A stretch of 5,389 nucleotides of DNA, from contig DDYK01000074.1 in the NCBI GenBank assembly GCA_002347935.1, forward strand, positions 2,850 to 8,238, in the 5' to 3' direction. Positions 1-5,389 of the stretch are shown piece after piece. A program made the position numbers and the translations under genes. The stretch comes from Actinobacteria bacterium UBA2236 (GTDB taxonomy: Bacteria; Actinomycetota; Actinomycetes; Nanopelagicales; Nanopelagicaceae). The notes beneath the pieces were generated by a model that saw nothing but the letters and a program-made list of their open reading frames with translations, had not been told where the DNA came from and searched no databases. The stretch's first letter is position 1; each line of letters begins with the position of its first letter.

Positions 1-809
1 CCTGGAATTCTACGCACAAGAGTTCCTTGTCGTCTGCTGTGAATATGCCACCAAAGATCATCGGTATGAAAACAATATTCGCAGTAAAGCTTTTCATTCA
101 TTACCTCGGGATGAAATGCGCCTTTGGGATAAAGAGTTCCAGCGCCAGAAGTAGCAAATAAATCACTGTCTGGTCCGTTGATATGCGATACATCTTTCTT
201 CCAATCACCATATTTCAATATTTTCCCTGATTCATCGCGGCCAATTTGATGCGCGCGCGATGCGATTATTGCTTGAGGATAGAGATGATGTTGTGTCATT
301 AGCTGAAGTGTTAGATCAGGGGGAAGCAGAATGTCATCGTCGATAACCACGACAGGCCCACTCTGATCTTTTAATGCAGGAATTAATTTCTTTCCTGGCC
401 CTAAATCAGATGAGATAAGAACACTCACATTATTGCTGTAAAGCAACTCTCGCTCCTCATTTGTGAGTGAATCATGATCATCGCTTGTCAGCGCCAGAAT
501 AATCTTGGTAGGTTGCAAGATTTGCTCGGAAAGACATTTGAGTATTACTGGCAGGGTTGAAAATCTAGCTTTATAAGTGGTAAATGAGAGGGTAAAAGCC
601 CAATCCTTATTCTCAAGCGAGGGAATGACAACCAAATTCAAAGAACTCTCTATTCTTCCGAGGTTATCTATAAGTTCTCGATTGCTAGTCTCCAACTTTT
701 TGAGCCGAGCCTGATTCTGTCCTACCTTTGTCGATAGGGCACGAGATGTGCGGCGGATATAGAAAAGGATTGCGATAGCCAATATCAGTATCAATAAATC
801 AATAAGCAC
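1..809 (-). CDS. Membrane-anchored family 2-like glycosyltransferase (C-terminus cut by window edge)
   Basis: This gene is read from a GTG at 809-807 through the left edge, giving 269 residues with no stop. An in-frame TGA lies just upstream of the GTG, so no earlier start is possible. The first ~18 residues (MLIDLLILILAIAILFYI) form a membrane helix followed by RR, and residues ~20-58 look like a charged coiled coil. The catalytic domain starts near residue 70 with LSFTTYKARFSTLP, the usual opening strand of a GT-A fold. VVVIDDD (153-159) supplies the metal/nucleotide-sugar DXD motif, SGAGTLYP lies at 221-228, and HTDDLWW (248-254) sits where the catalytic acid is expected. In this family such enzymes transfer a sugar from a nucleotide donor; the donor and acceptor here are unknown. 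The catalytic domain probably faces the cytoplasm at the membrane. It is the second gene of a unit with the upstream pyruvyl transferase, 8 bases apart, so translation is likely coupled. The family call is firm; the substrate is not predictable. Confidence 0.88.
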   Translation of the reverse strand, partial: MLIDLLILILAIAILFYIRRTSRALSTKVGQNQARLKKLETSNRELIDNLGRIESSLNLVVIPSLENKDWAFTLSFTTYKARFSTLPVILKCLSEQILQPTKIILALTSDDHDSLTNEERELLYSNNVSVLISSDLGPGKKLIPALKDQSGPVVVIDDDILLPPDLTLQLMTQHHLYPQAIIASRAHQIGRDESGKILKYGDWKKDVSHINGPDSDLFATSGAGTLYPKGAFHPEVMNEKLYCEYCFHTDDLWWHIHSRRQGTLVRRIP

Positions 810-815
810 ATCTCA

Positions 816-819
816 TCCT
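816..819 (-). promoter_or_regulatory. Ribosome binding site overlapping upstream stop codon
   Basis: AGGA on the minus strand lies 6 bases before the GTG at 809 and shares bases with the TAG stop (820-818) of the pyruvyl transferase gene. A ribosome ending on the first gene would sit on the start region of the second, which suggests translational coupling. It supports the GTG as the true start of the glycosyltransferase. Confidence 0.6.
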
Positions 820-1801
820 ATCTGTCACACAAAGTCTGTCTTGCCAATTCCCCAAATTTATGAACTTTTGCGAGCTCAACTTCATAATTGGAAACCTCAG
901 GCGCTGAAAAGCTCTCCATATGTTCCTGAAGTTCTTCCATGGAACTAGCCAAGGTTCCACCTCCATAAAGTTTCACAAAGGCATCTATTTTTGGATCAAA
1001 AGAGAGGGCGAAATAAGGTCGGCGGAAAGAATAGGCGATTATGGCGCCGTGGAGCCTGGTGGTAACTACAGCATCATTTCTTGGATATTTTTGCAAAATA
1101 AAGTCAAGAAGATTTTCTTCGCTTTCTACATTGTCAGTAAATGTGTATAGCCAGCCATTATTTTGAACCAACTCCTTAATCCTTGGTGTTAAATCACCAG
1201 GTTCCAAATTAATGTGATGGCTATGTAGTATTTTCTTTAACTCTCCGGCGCCTCTATTTACCTGAGAGATTTTCACTTCATAAGCCCTTGAAATATAAGC
1301 GATTGTGGGACAAATCGTTATAGAGGTAGAAGAATCAAGATCATAATGATCACGGGTTAGTTCATCACGAACATTTGCCAGGATAGCTCTGGAGAAAACT
1401 TCTCTAACAACCTTCTTAGATACCCCGCCCATAACTTCATGGGCAGGAAGACATACTCCGATACCCCAAATGACAATCGGCAGGCGACAATTCTTCTCTA
1501 GATCAATCCAAAAATCTTCAAAAACTCTGTGTAGTAATCCAGCGCCACCAACTATTACAGACTCATAATTCTTATGAACAAAATCCCAGTCAATTGGAGT
1601 TCGATGGATATTCCAGGTATCTAGCTTGGCTCCAAGCATCTCCTGAATCCCCAGCACGGGTGTGTAATTTCCAATGTTTCGATTTGCAGAATAGAACTGA
1701 AGAATCTTGCTACTTGCTTTAGGAACCACTTTTTTCTTTGAGATGTCATTGAAAGTTGTGAGTGAATCAGATTTCTTTCTTAAGTTTCTAAGTAGATTCA
1801 C
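818..1801 (-). CDS. Polysaccharide pyruvyl transferase family protein
   Basis: This is a complete 327-residue protein of the CsaB/WcaK/GumL-type family, whose studied members add a pyruvate ketal from phosphoenolpyruvate to a sugar of an exopolysaccharide or wall polymer. Visible family signatures are ANRNIGNYTPVLG (39-51), the site of the family's usual N-G-D loop; VIVGGAGLL (82-90); IVIWGIGV (109-116); VRDELTR (144-150); CPTIAYI (164-170); and the strong C-terminal block from VTTRLHGA (246-253) to FDPKIDAF (268-275), with the conserved R-L-H and D-P-K. The aspartate normally found in the N-terminal GD pair is replaced (IGNY). The first ~30 residues are a basic extension before the core. The start is GTG; a stop in the same frame just upstream rules out a longer protein, and a GTG at residue 25 is a weaker alternative. 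No good Shine-Dalgarno is seen, but a promoter places transcription within a few bases of the start. It is first in a unit with the glycosyltransferase. Some family members are not proven pyruvyl transferases, so the exact reaction is an inference. Confidence 0.88.
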   Translation of the reverse strand: MNLLRNLRKKSDSLTTFNDISKKKVVPKASSKILQFYSANRNIGNYTPVLGIQEMLGAKLDTWNIHRTPIDWDFVHKNYESVIVGGAGLLHRVFEDFWIDLEKNCRLPIVIWGIGVCLPAHEVMGGVSKKVVREVFSRAILANVRDELTRDHYDLDSSTSITICPTIAYISRAYEVKISQVNRGAGELKKILHSHHINLEPGDLTPRIKELVQNNGWLYTFTDNVESEENLLDFILQKYPRNDAVVTTRLHGAIIAYSFRRPYFALSFDPKIDAFVKLYGGGTLASSMEELQEHMESFSAPEVSNYEVELAKVHKFGELARQTLCDR

Positions 1802-1813
1802 AGGACCAAGTGT

Positions 1814-1843
1814 AGTCTATCCACTATTTGTGACCGATGTTAA
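1814..1843 (-). promoter_or_regulatory. Promoter for the pyruvyl transferase / glycosyltransferase unit
   Basis: Reading the minus strand, TTAACA (1843-1838) and TAGACT (1819-1814) are separated by 18 bases and match the housekeeping -35 and -10 boxes at 5 and 4 of 6 positions. Transcription would begin near 1807, only about 5 bases before the GTG at 1801, giving an almost leaderless message. This fits the absence of a clear ribosome site there. Confidence 0.5.
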
Positions 1844-1844
1844 G

Positions 1845-1850
1845 TAAACT
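1845..1850 (+). promoter_or_regulatory. -10-like box for the sulfotransferase gene, probable leaderless start
   Basis: TAAACT matches the -10 consensus at 4 of 6 positions. A start of transcription about 7 bases downstream falls at 1857, the A of the second of two tandem ATG codons (1854 and 1857). No -35 box at normal spacing and no Shine-Dalgarno are visible. The box lies 1 base from the -35 box of the opposing promoter, so the two cannot easily be occupied together. Confidence 0.35.
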
Positions 1851-1853
1851 AAT

Positions 1854-2792
1854 ATGATGACTGAGAGTAAGTTATTGGAATTTTCAGATGCAATCCTCTC
1901 GGGTGGGACTGGTAGAAGTGGCACTACGATTATTGGGAAGCTTCTGACGCGTCATTCAAAAATTGGTATTGCAAGACCAACAGAAATCAAAGTACTTACT
2001 TCAGGAAATGGCTTATTAGATCTACACCTTGGTCGAAGAAGTGGAAAGTATAGGAAGCTCTTGATTAATGACCAGCTCCACCTCATCAGATTTAAGCAGA
2101 GGTTGTATGGTGAGTGGTGGACCAGAGATATAAAATTAACTCCAAACAAACCTGAACAAATTCCGGGCACTCAAGTTGGACTTTTACAAGGAATGACTCG
2201 TGAAGATATTGATCGAATCTATCAGGAGCTAAAAAAAGACTTTAGAAGAGATAAAACTCGCGCTACTCAATCATTTCTACGAAGCTTGATTGATATTCAT
2301 AAAGCAGGAAACAAAAAGGAAATCTGGGTTGATACCACCCCAATCAATGTGATGCGAGCATCTGAGATCCAAGAATTCTTGCCAGGGATTCGATTCATTC
2401 ACATGGTAAGAGATGGACGTGATGCAATTGCATCAGTAATCAAGGAGCCTTGGGGACCAAACAATTTTGAAGAGGGTTTAAAATGGTGGCGTGGCCGCAT
2501 GATAAAGAATCTCAATGGTTCACTTAAAGTTGGTGCTTCGATGTTAACTCTAGCCCTGGAAGATTTTGCAATAAATGACAGAGAGAACTCGTATTTGAAA
2601 ATCCTAAAGTTCTCTAATGTCTTGGATGAAGAAGTGATGCGTAAGTATTTTGAAGAAAGAATACGACCAGAAAATGTTCGGCAGGGAAGATGGAAACATG
2701 AAGCAGATAAACCGAATGAGTTCGATGCTAGATATCGAGATATTGTCGCAGAATTGAAAGAGATTGACCCTACAGTCCCGCTCTATATCTAA
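1854..2792 (+). CDS. PAPS-dependent sulfotransferase family protein
   Basis: This is a complete 312-residue protein. Near the N-terminus, LSGGTGRSGTTIIGKLL (15-31) is the P-loop-like 5'-phosphosulfate-binding loop that holds PAPS. WVDTTP (158-163) and FIHMVRDGRDAIASV (181-195) contain the second nucleotide-binding element, with R186 and S194 placed to bind the 3'-phosphate. LEDFAINDR (235-243) and the late QGRWKHE (277-283) match the C-terminal parts of bacterial Sulfotransfer_3-type enzymes. Such enzymes move sulfate from PAPS to a hydroxyl or amino group on a glycan, lipid or small molecule; here, next to glycan genes, a sugar acceptor is likely but unproven. There is no signal peptide, so it acts in the cytoplasm. 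Start: ATG at 1854 or 1857; an in-frame TAA at 1845 excludes anything longer. Arginine is often coded by AGA/AGG, and the gene looks AT-rich beside its neighbours, which could reflect transfer. It is transcribed alone, divergent from the pyruvyl transferase and convergent with the GT28-like gene. Confidence 0.88.
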   Translation: MMTESKLLEFSDAILSGGTGRSGTTIIGKLLTRHSKIGIARPTEIKVLTSGNGLLDLHLGRRSGKYRKLLINDQLHLIRFKQRLYGEWWTRDIKLTPNKPEQIPGTQVGLLQGMTREDIDRIYQELKKDFRRDKTRATQSFLRSLIDIHKAGNKKEIWVDTTPINVMRASEIQEFLPGIRFIHMVRDGRDAIASVIKEPWGPNNFEEGLKWWRGRMIKNLNGSLKVGASMLTLALEDFAINDRENSYLKILKFSNVLDEEVMRKYFEERIRPENVRQGRWKHEADKPNEFDARYRDIVAELKEIDPTVPLYI

Positions 2793-2803
2793 ACCAATTA
2801 GAT
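2787..2803. repeat. Short inverted repeat spanning two convergent stop codons
   Basis: ATCTAA (2787-2792) and TTAGAT (2798-2803) form a perfect 6-base inverted repeat around a 5-base loop. Each arm is the last isoleucine codon plus the TAA stop of one of the two convergent genes. The stem is AT-rich and no T-run follows on either side, so it is at best a weak terminator. Confidence 0.45.
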
Positions 2804-4228
2804 CGATTGCACTTGAATATCTTTTGAGAGCCGGAAAGCGTGTTTAGCAATCTCGATTCTGCGCTCTTCATAGGACTTTGAAGCGCTATCAAGAATGTGT
2901 TCTAAGCGGTAGGCACCTTTGATGTAAGAATCGAGAACATCATTCTTAAGCGAGCGAGAGATGAGTATGTTGCCACCCATTAACTTGTCGCGTTTATGAG
3001 GAAATATTTTCCGATAAATAAGGCTTGCCCACCAGAGTAAGTTGTAGGCAGCACGTTTAAGAAGGAATAAGAATCCACGCTTAAGCAGTATTTGAGCCAT
3101 ACTTCCACGGCGGCGTAACAGCCGTATGGCACTGATAAGAGTTGGGCTATCTATATTCTCAAGAATAATCCCGGCAATTTCTGCAGCGCCAGCAAGCTCG
3201 CCAACTTTTAGGCACTCTTGAGAGAGTCTGGTTCTAGTCTCTATGTCGGTAAGCGCCCTAGATTTTGCCTCAATATCGCGCAAAGATTCTGAATCTGCAT
3301 AAAGTGTAAGGTTTTTGTCCTGACACCAACGTGCTCGGGCAAATTGGTTATCTGTCCCACGATTATTTGCAATTAGAAGTGTTGGGATTGCCGCCGGGAT
3401 AACTTCATGCACAGAGTTGTAACCCGCGGCGCAAACAACCGCATCAAATGCATGGATTACATCAGCGAGCGGGAAGTGGCGAATTACATGAACTTTCAGG
3501 CCATCTGGAATCAGCGATTCGCCGCGCTCATTACGTGGTTCTTTTGCCATCACAATATTTACCCCATCCCACTGGGATAAACCTTTAAGAACGGCTGAGA
3601 TCCGATCATCTAAATCTTTTGCACCGACTCCCATTTGAACCAGAACAGTAGGTTGGTTTTTGGCAAGAGCAAGAAGTTTTCTCGCTTCATCTCGGCTTAA
3701 AGTCCGTTTACTTTCATAGAGCGAGACTGGCGCTGTGAGAATGCGTTCCTTTCGATTCTTAGTGGGTCCCAGGTCATATTCGCTTGCTAAATCGCCTGGT
3801 TCAATAACTTTATCTACCAGCGATGATTGGATCGAGAGAGCTACGCCTTGTGGTTGTTTCTGCCACATACCACGACGAATCCAGATGAAAGAAACATCAG
3901 GGCGTTGAAATTTAGCTGATAGAAAACCTGGATATGGAACGACTCCGTCAAATGTGACAACTTTTGCACCGGTTTCATTAATGAGTGCGATGATGCGATC
4001 TCGTAAGTATTTATCCCAATATCTATAAGGCATTAATCCCTTATCTTTTCCAGGAATAAACTCACATTCAATTCCAAGCGCTGTAGCCACTTCGACTACC
4101 GAATATGCCATTGAGAGAATTATTGGTCGTGCATCCTTTTGGAGTTTCCTCGCAATTGCACTTGAACGTATCAAATGACCAGCGCCAACACCATTGCTTG
4201 TTATCATAATTACTGCAGGGCGCGACAT
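2798..4228 (-). CDS. GT28/MurG-like glycosyltransferase with basic hydrophobic C-terminal extension
   Basis: This is a complete 476-residue protein with a GT-B layout. The N-terminal half opens with a beta strand and glycine-rich loop, NGVGAGHLIRSSAIARKL (12-29), the pattern that binds the acceptor side in MurG and related enzymes. A second strand-loop, VVTFDGVVPYPG, lies at 90-101. The C-terminal Rossmann half begins near 192 (QPTVLVQMGVGA). It contains HFPLADVIHAFDAVVCAAGYNS (251-272), H274/E275, IPTLLIAN (281-288) and DNQFARA (293-299), the family's nucleotide-sugar site. The enzyme core ends near 355. The rest is an added tail with a basic, hydrophobic stretch (366-414, including FLFLLKRAAYNLLWWASLIY) likely to lie on the membrane, and a charged C-terminus. 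MurG itself is ~360 residues and has different key motifs, so this is not the cell-wall MurG; sugar and acceptor are unknown. ATG is fixed by an in-frame TAG 9 bases upstream, with a weak AGG ribosome site 8 bases before it. Confidence 0.85.
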   Translation of the reverse strand: MSRPAVIMITSNGVGAGHLIRSSAIARKLQKDARPIILSMAYSVVEVATALGIECEFIPGKDKGLMPYRYWDKYLRDRIIALINETGAKVVTFDGVVPYPGFLSAKFQRPDVSFIWIRRGMWQKQPQGVALSIQSSLVDKVIEPGDLASEYDLGPTKNRKERILTAPVSLYESKRTLSRDEARKLLALAKNQPTVLVQMGVGAKDLDDRISAVLKGLSQWDGVNIVMAKEPRNERGESLIPDGLKVHVIRHFPLADVIHAFDAVVCAAGYNSVHEVIPAAIPTLLIANNRGTDNQFARARWCQDKNLTLYADSESLRDIEAKSRALTDIETRTRLSQECLKVGELAGAAEIAGIILENIDSPTLISAIRLLRRRGSMAQILLKRGFLFLLKRAAYNLLWWASLIYRKIFPHKRDKLMGGNILISRSLKNDVLDSYIKGAYRLEHILDSASKSYEERRIEIAKHAFRLSKDIQVQSI

Positions 4229-4257
4229 GGTAGGAACCTATCAATTAATGATGGGTT

Positions 4258-4287
4258 TTCACTGAACTCGAGGGCCTAGACTATAGT
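4258..4287 (+). promoter_or_regulatory. Promoter for the ABC-like membrane protein / phosphodiesterase pair
   Basis: TTCACT (4258-4263) and TATAGT (4282-4287) lie 18 bases apart, each matching the housekeeping consensus at 4 or 5 of 6 positions. Transcription would start near 4294, giving a leader of about 30 bases that contains a strong ribosome site. Confidence 0.5.
4280..4285 (-). promoter_or_regulatory. Possible minus-strand -10 box sharing a palindrome
   Basis: ACTATAGT at 4280-4287 is a perfect palindrome, so TATAGT is read on both strands. On the minus strand it would start transcription near 4273, about 45 bases before the GT28-like gene. No matching -35 box was found at normal spacing, so this direction may be weak. 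Confidence 0.35.
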
Positions 4288-4313
4288 TTTCCCATATTTT
4301 CTTAGCTCTCTCC

Positions 4314-4319
4314 AGGGGG
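4314..4319 (+). promoter_or_regulatory. Strong ribosome binding site of the ABC-like membrane gene
   Basis: AGGGGG lies 4 bases before the ATG at 4324. It is the best Shine-Dalgarno in the window and fixes this start; the other genes have weak or absent ones. Confidence 0.65.
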
Positions 4320-4323
4320 TTTA

Positions 4324-5118
4324 ATGTTTGCAATCTTGAAGGAAATGCGAGAGAGTTTTCAAAATCTCTTTCCCGCGGGAAGATTCAGATTCGTTCTTCT
4401 AATACTTTCTGCTCTCGGAGCCTTCATCTCAATTTCAGAACTTCTTTTATTGAAAGTTTTTGTAGAGATAGTGACACGAGAAGATCGTCTCAGCCAATCT
4501 GAATTTCTCGTAGCGGGGATAGTATTTGTGGCACTTTTTGCTGGAATACTTCTTGCTCAGTATTTTCAAAGGACATTTCGAGTAACTGCGCAGGCAAAGT
4601 CATTTCGCGCTCGCATGAAGGCGGTCAATAAAGAGTCAGGCACTAGAGAATGGGCGATGGCTGGAGAGATATCAAATGTCAGCACGCAGATCACGAAATT
4701 ATTTGCAGTTTTTATTTTCCTCGTATTTCTTAATCCTATATTTGCCCTTTTTAACCTGGTAGTAGTTTCGTTAGCTCTCTATTTAATAGGAAGACTTTTT
4801 CTCCAGCAAATGCAATTACAGAAGCGGCTCATCTCTCAGAAAAGCCCATTAGGTAGGCAGGTACAGAGGAGCCAAGGACTCCGGGTTCGGGCAGGGGAAT
4901 CTGGGGCGCTTATTTCTGGAATTGCAACCTCACTATTGCTCGCCCTTCTACTATTTTTGAGCTACCAGGGCGATATATCGCTCTCAAATACCCTGCTTAT
5001 GTTTTTTGGAGTGAGAAATCAAAACGGTTCCCTTTCAAACACATCACGTTCACTGATGCGATATGCCAAAGCTAACGCTAGGAGGAAATCACACAAACTT
5101 GATGATGAGGAATTGTGA
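4324..5118 (+). CDS. Compact ABC-exporter-like membrane domain protein lacking an ATPase domain
   Basis: This is a complete 264-residue integral membrane protein. Hydrophobic segments lie at about 22-49, 61-81, 125-158 (a helical hairpin containing FLNPIFALF), 193-214 and a shorter one near 219-230. Their order resembles the six-helix membrane domain of ABC exporters. The last part, from NGSLSNTSRSLMRYAKA (234-250), resembles the linker that normally leads into the nucleotide-binding domain. That domain is absent: there is no Walker A, signature or Walker B sequence, and the protein ends in a charged tail. The region between the hairpin and the fifth helix (161-192) is only ~30 residues, where exporters usually have a loop and helix extensions of ~100 residues. 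A normal membrane domain is ~320 residues, so this is a shortened version. The reading frame, ribosome site and overlap with the next gene suggest it is intact, not a remnant. A role in transport or as a membrane scaffold is a guess; the ABC-family resemblance is moderate. Confidence 0.7.
   Translation: MFAILKEMRESFQNLFPAGRFRFVLLILSALGAFISISELLLLKVFVEIVTREDRLSQSEFLVAGIVFVALFAGILLAQYFQRTFRVTAQAKSFRARMKAVNKESGTREWAMAGEISNVSTQITKLFAVFIFLVFLNPIFALFNLVVVSLALYLIGRLFLQQMQLQKRLISQKSPLGRQVQRSQGLRVRAGESGALISGIATSLLLALLLFLSYQGDISLSNTLLMFFGVRNQNGSLSNTSRSLMRYAKANARRKSHKLDDEEL
5107..5110 (+). promoter_or_regulatory. Ribosome binding site inside the end of the membrane gene
   Basis: GAGG (followed by AA) lies 4 bases before the GTG at 5115, within the last codons of the upstream gene. 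It supports the overlapping start of the phosphodiesterase. Confidence 0.55.
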
Positions 5119-5389
5119 AAATATTTGCCCATCGGGGATTTAGCCACAAGTATCCCGAGATGACTCGGATTGCCTACCAAGCAGCCATAGATGTAGGTGC
5201 TGATGGTTTTGAATGTGATGTGCGTTTAACAAAAGATAAGAAAGTAATTTGTTTTCATGATGGAAATACGAAGCGAATTACAGGTAGCTATGGATTAGTC
5301 TCCAAAATGAGTGCGCAAGAATTGATCGACAAAGCAAGTGCAATTACTTTAGAAGAATTATTGATATTGGCTATTGAAGCCAAGAAAGA
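5115..5389 (+). CDS. Glycerophosphodiester phosphodiesterase (C-terminus cut by window edge)
   Basis: An open frame from GTG at 5115 runs off the right edge after 91 codons. It begins MKIFAHRGFSHKYPEMT, the GDPD family's opening (HRG, then PENT), with H6, R7 and metal-binding E15 kept but the usual Asn of PENT replaced by Met. FECDVRLTKDKKVICFHD (32-49) follows, with E33, D35 and H48 matching the E-x-D and His-Asp catalytic elements, and then ITLEELL (77-83) as the family's TLEE block. Family members use a divalent metal to cut glycerophosphodiesters into glycerol 3-phosphate and an alcohol, in phospholipid turnover or in trimming glycerophosphate polymers. There is no signal peptide, so a cytoplasmic enzyme is expected. 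The GTG overlaps the TGA of the membrane protein gene by 4 bases (GTGA, 5115-5118), so the two are almost certainly co-translated. Which substrate it uses cannot be told from this fragment. Confidence 0.9.
   Translation, partial: MKIFAHRGFSHKYPEMTRIAYQAAIDVGADGFECDVRLTKDKKVICFHDGNTKRITGSYGLVSKMSAQELIDKASAITLEELLILAIEAKK

Larger units (their letters stand above)
4229..4323. other. Divergent intergenic region
   Basis: The 95 bases between the GT28-like gene (minus) and the ABC-like membrane gene (plus) are the largest gap in the window. They hold the plus-strand promoter and the palindromic -10 box listed separately, plus the ribosome sites of both genes. No RNA gene or riboswitch-like fold was seen. 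Confidence 0.8.

Noticed and set aside
920..1150. 76-codon open frame on the plus strand
   Set aside because: It lies inside the pyruvyl transferase gene on the other strand, has no family signature and no ribosome site; it is a shadow.
1952..2170. 72-codon open frame on the minus strand
   Set aside because: It is antisense to the well-supported sulfotransferase and has no recognisable motif.
2787..2803. Bidirectional intrinsic terminator
   Set aside because: The stem is only 6 AT-rich pairs and no T-run follows on either strand, so I list it as a repeat only.
2798..4228. Cell-wall enzyme MurG itself
   Set aside because: The fold motifs are similar, but the protein is ~120 residues longer, the sugar-site sequence differs, and no cell-wall synthesis genes are adjacent.
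4324..5118. Frameshifted ABC exporter gene whose ATPase is in another frame downstream
   Set aside because: The sequence right after the stop encodes a clear glycerophosphodiester phosphodiesterase, and no Walker motifs were seen in any nearby frame.
1..5389. CRISPR array, tRNA/rRNA, insertion sequence or phage genes
   Set aside because: No regularly spaced repeats, transposase-like protein, terminal inverted repeats or RNA gene sequences were seen.

Overview
The window looks like part of a bacterial cell-surface glycan locus. It holds six protein-coding genes on both strands, the first and last cut by the window edges, with almost no non-coding DNA (the largest gap is 95 bases). By eye, base composition is moderately AT-rich. 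Start codons are a mix of ATG and GTG, and two genes lack a convincing Shine-Dalgarno sequence but have a -10-like box within a few bases of the start, as expected for leaderless or very short leaders. This would fit a streamlined, low-to-mid GC actinobacterium (for example the freshwater acI/Nanopelagicales type), but that assignment is a guess from style, not from a marker gene.

Layout. Positions 1-1801 (minus strand) hold a two-gene unit: a polysaccharide pyruvyl transferase family protein, then a membrane-anchored family 2-like glycosyltransferase whose ribosome site overlaps the upstream stop codon. A 52-base divergent promoter region separates this unit from a PAPS-type sulfotransferase on the plus strand (1854-2792). 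The sulfotransferase runs head-on into a minus-strand MurG/GT28-like glycosyltransferase (2798-4228); the two stop codons sit in mirror symmetry 5 bases apart. A second divergent promoter region (4229-4323), centred on a palindromic -10 box, serves that glycosyltransferase and a plus-strand pair: a compact ABC-exporter-like membrane protein without an ATPase domain, and an overlapping glycerophosphodiester phosphodiesterase cut by the right edge.

How they may work together (inference). Two glycosyltransferases would build or extend a glycan. The pyruvyl transferase and sulfotransferase would add negative charge to it (pyruvate ketal and sulfate ester). The membrane protein and phosphodiesterase suggest a link to export or to glycerophosphate-containing lipids or polymers. 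The most unusual gene is the small ABC-type membrane domain, which lacks both the nucleotide-binding domain and most of the second cytoplasmic loop that normally contacts it.
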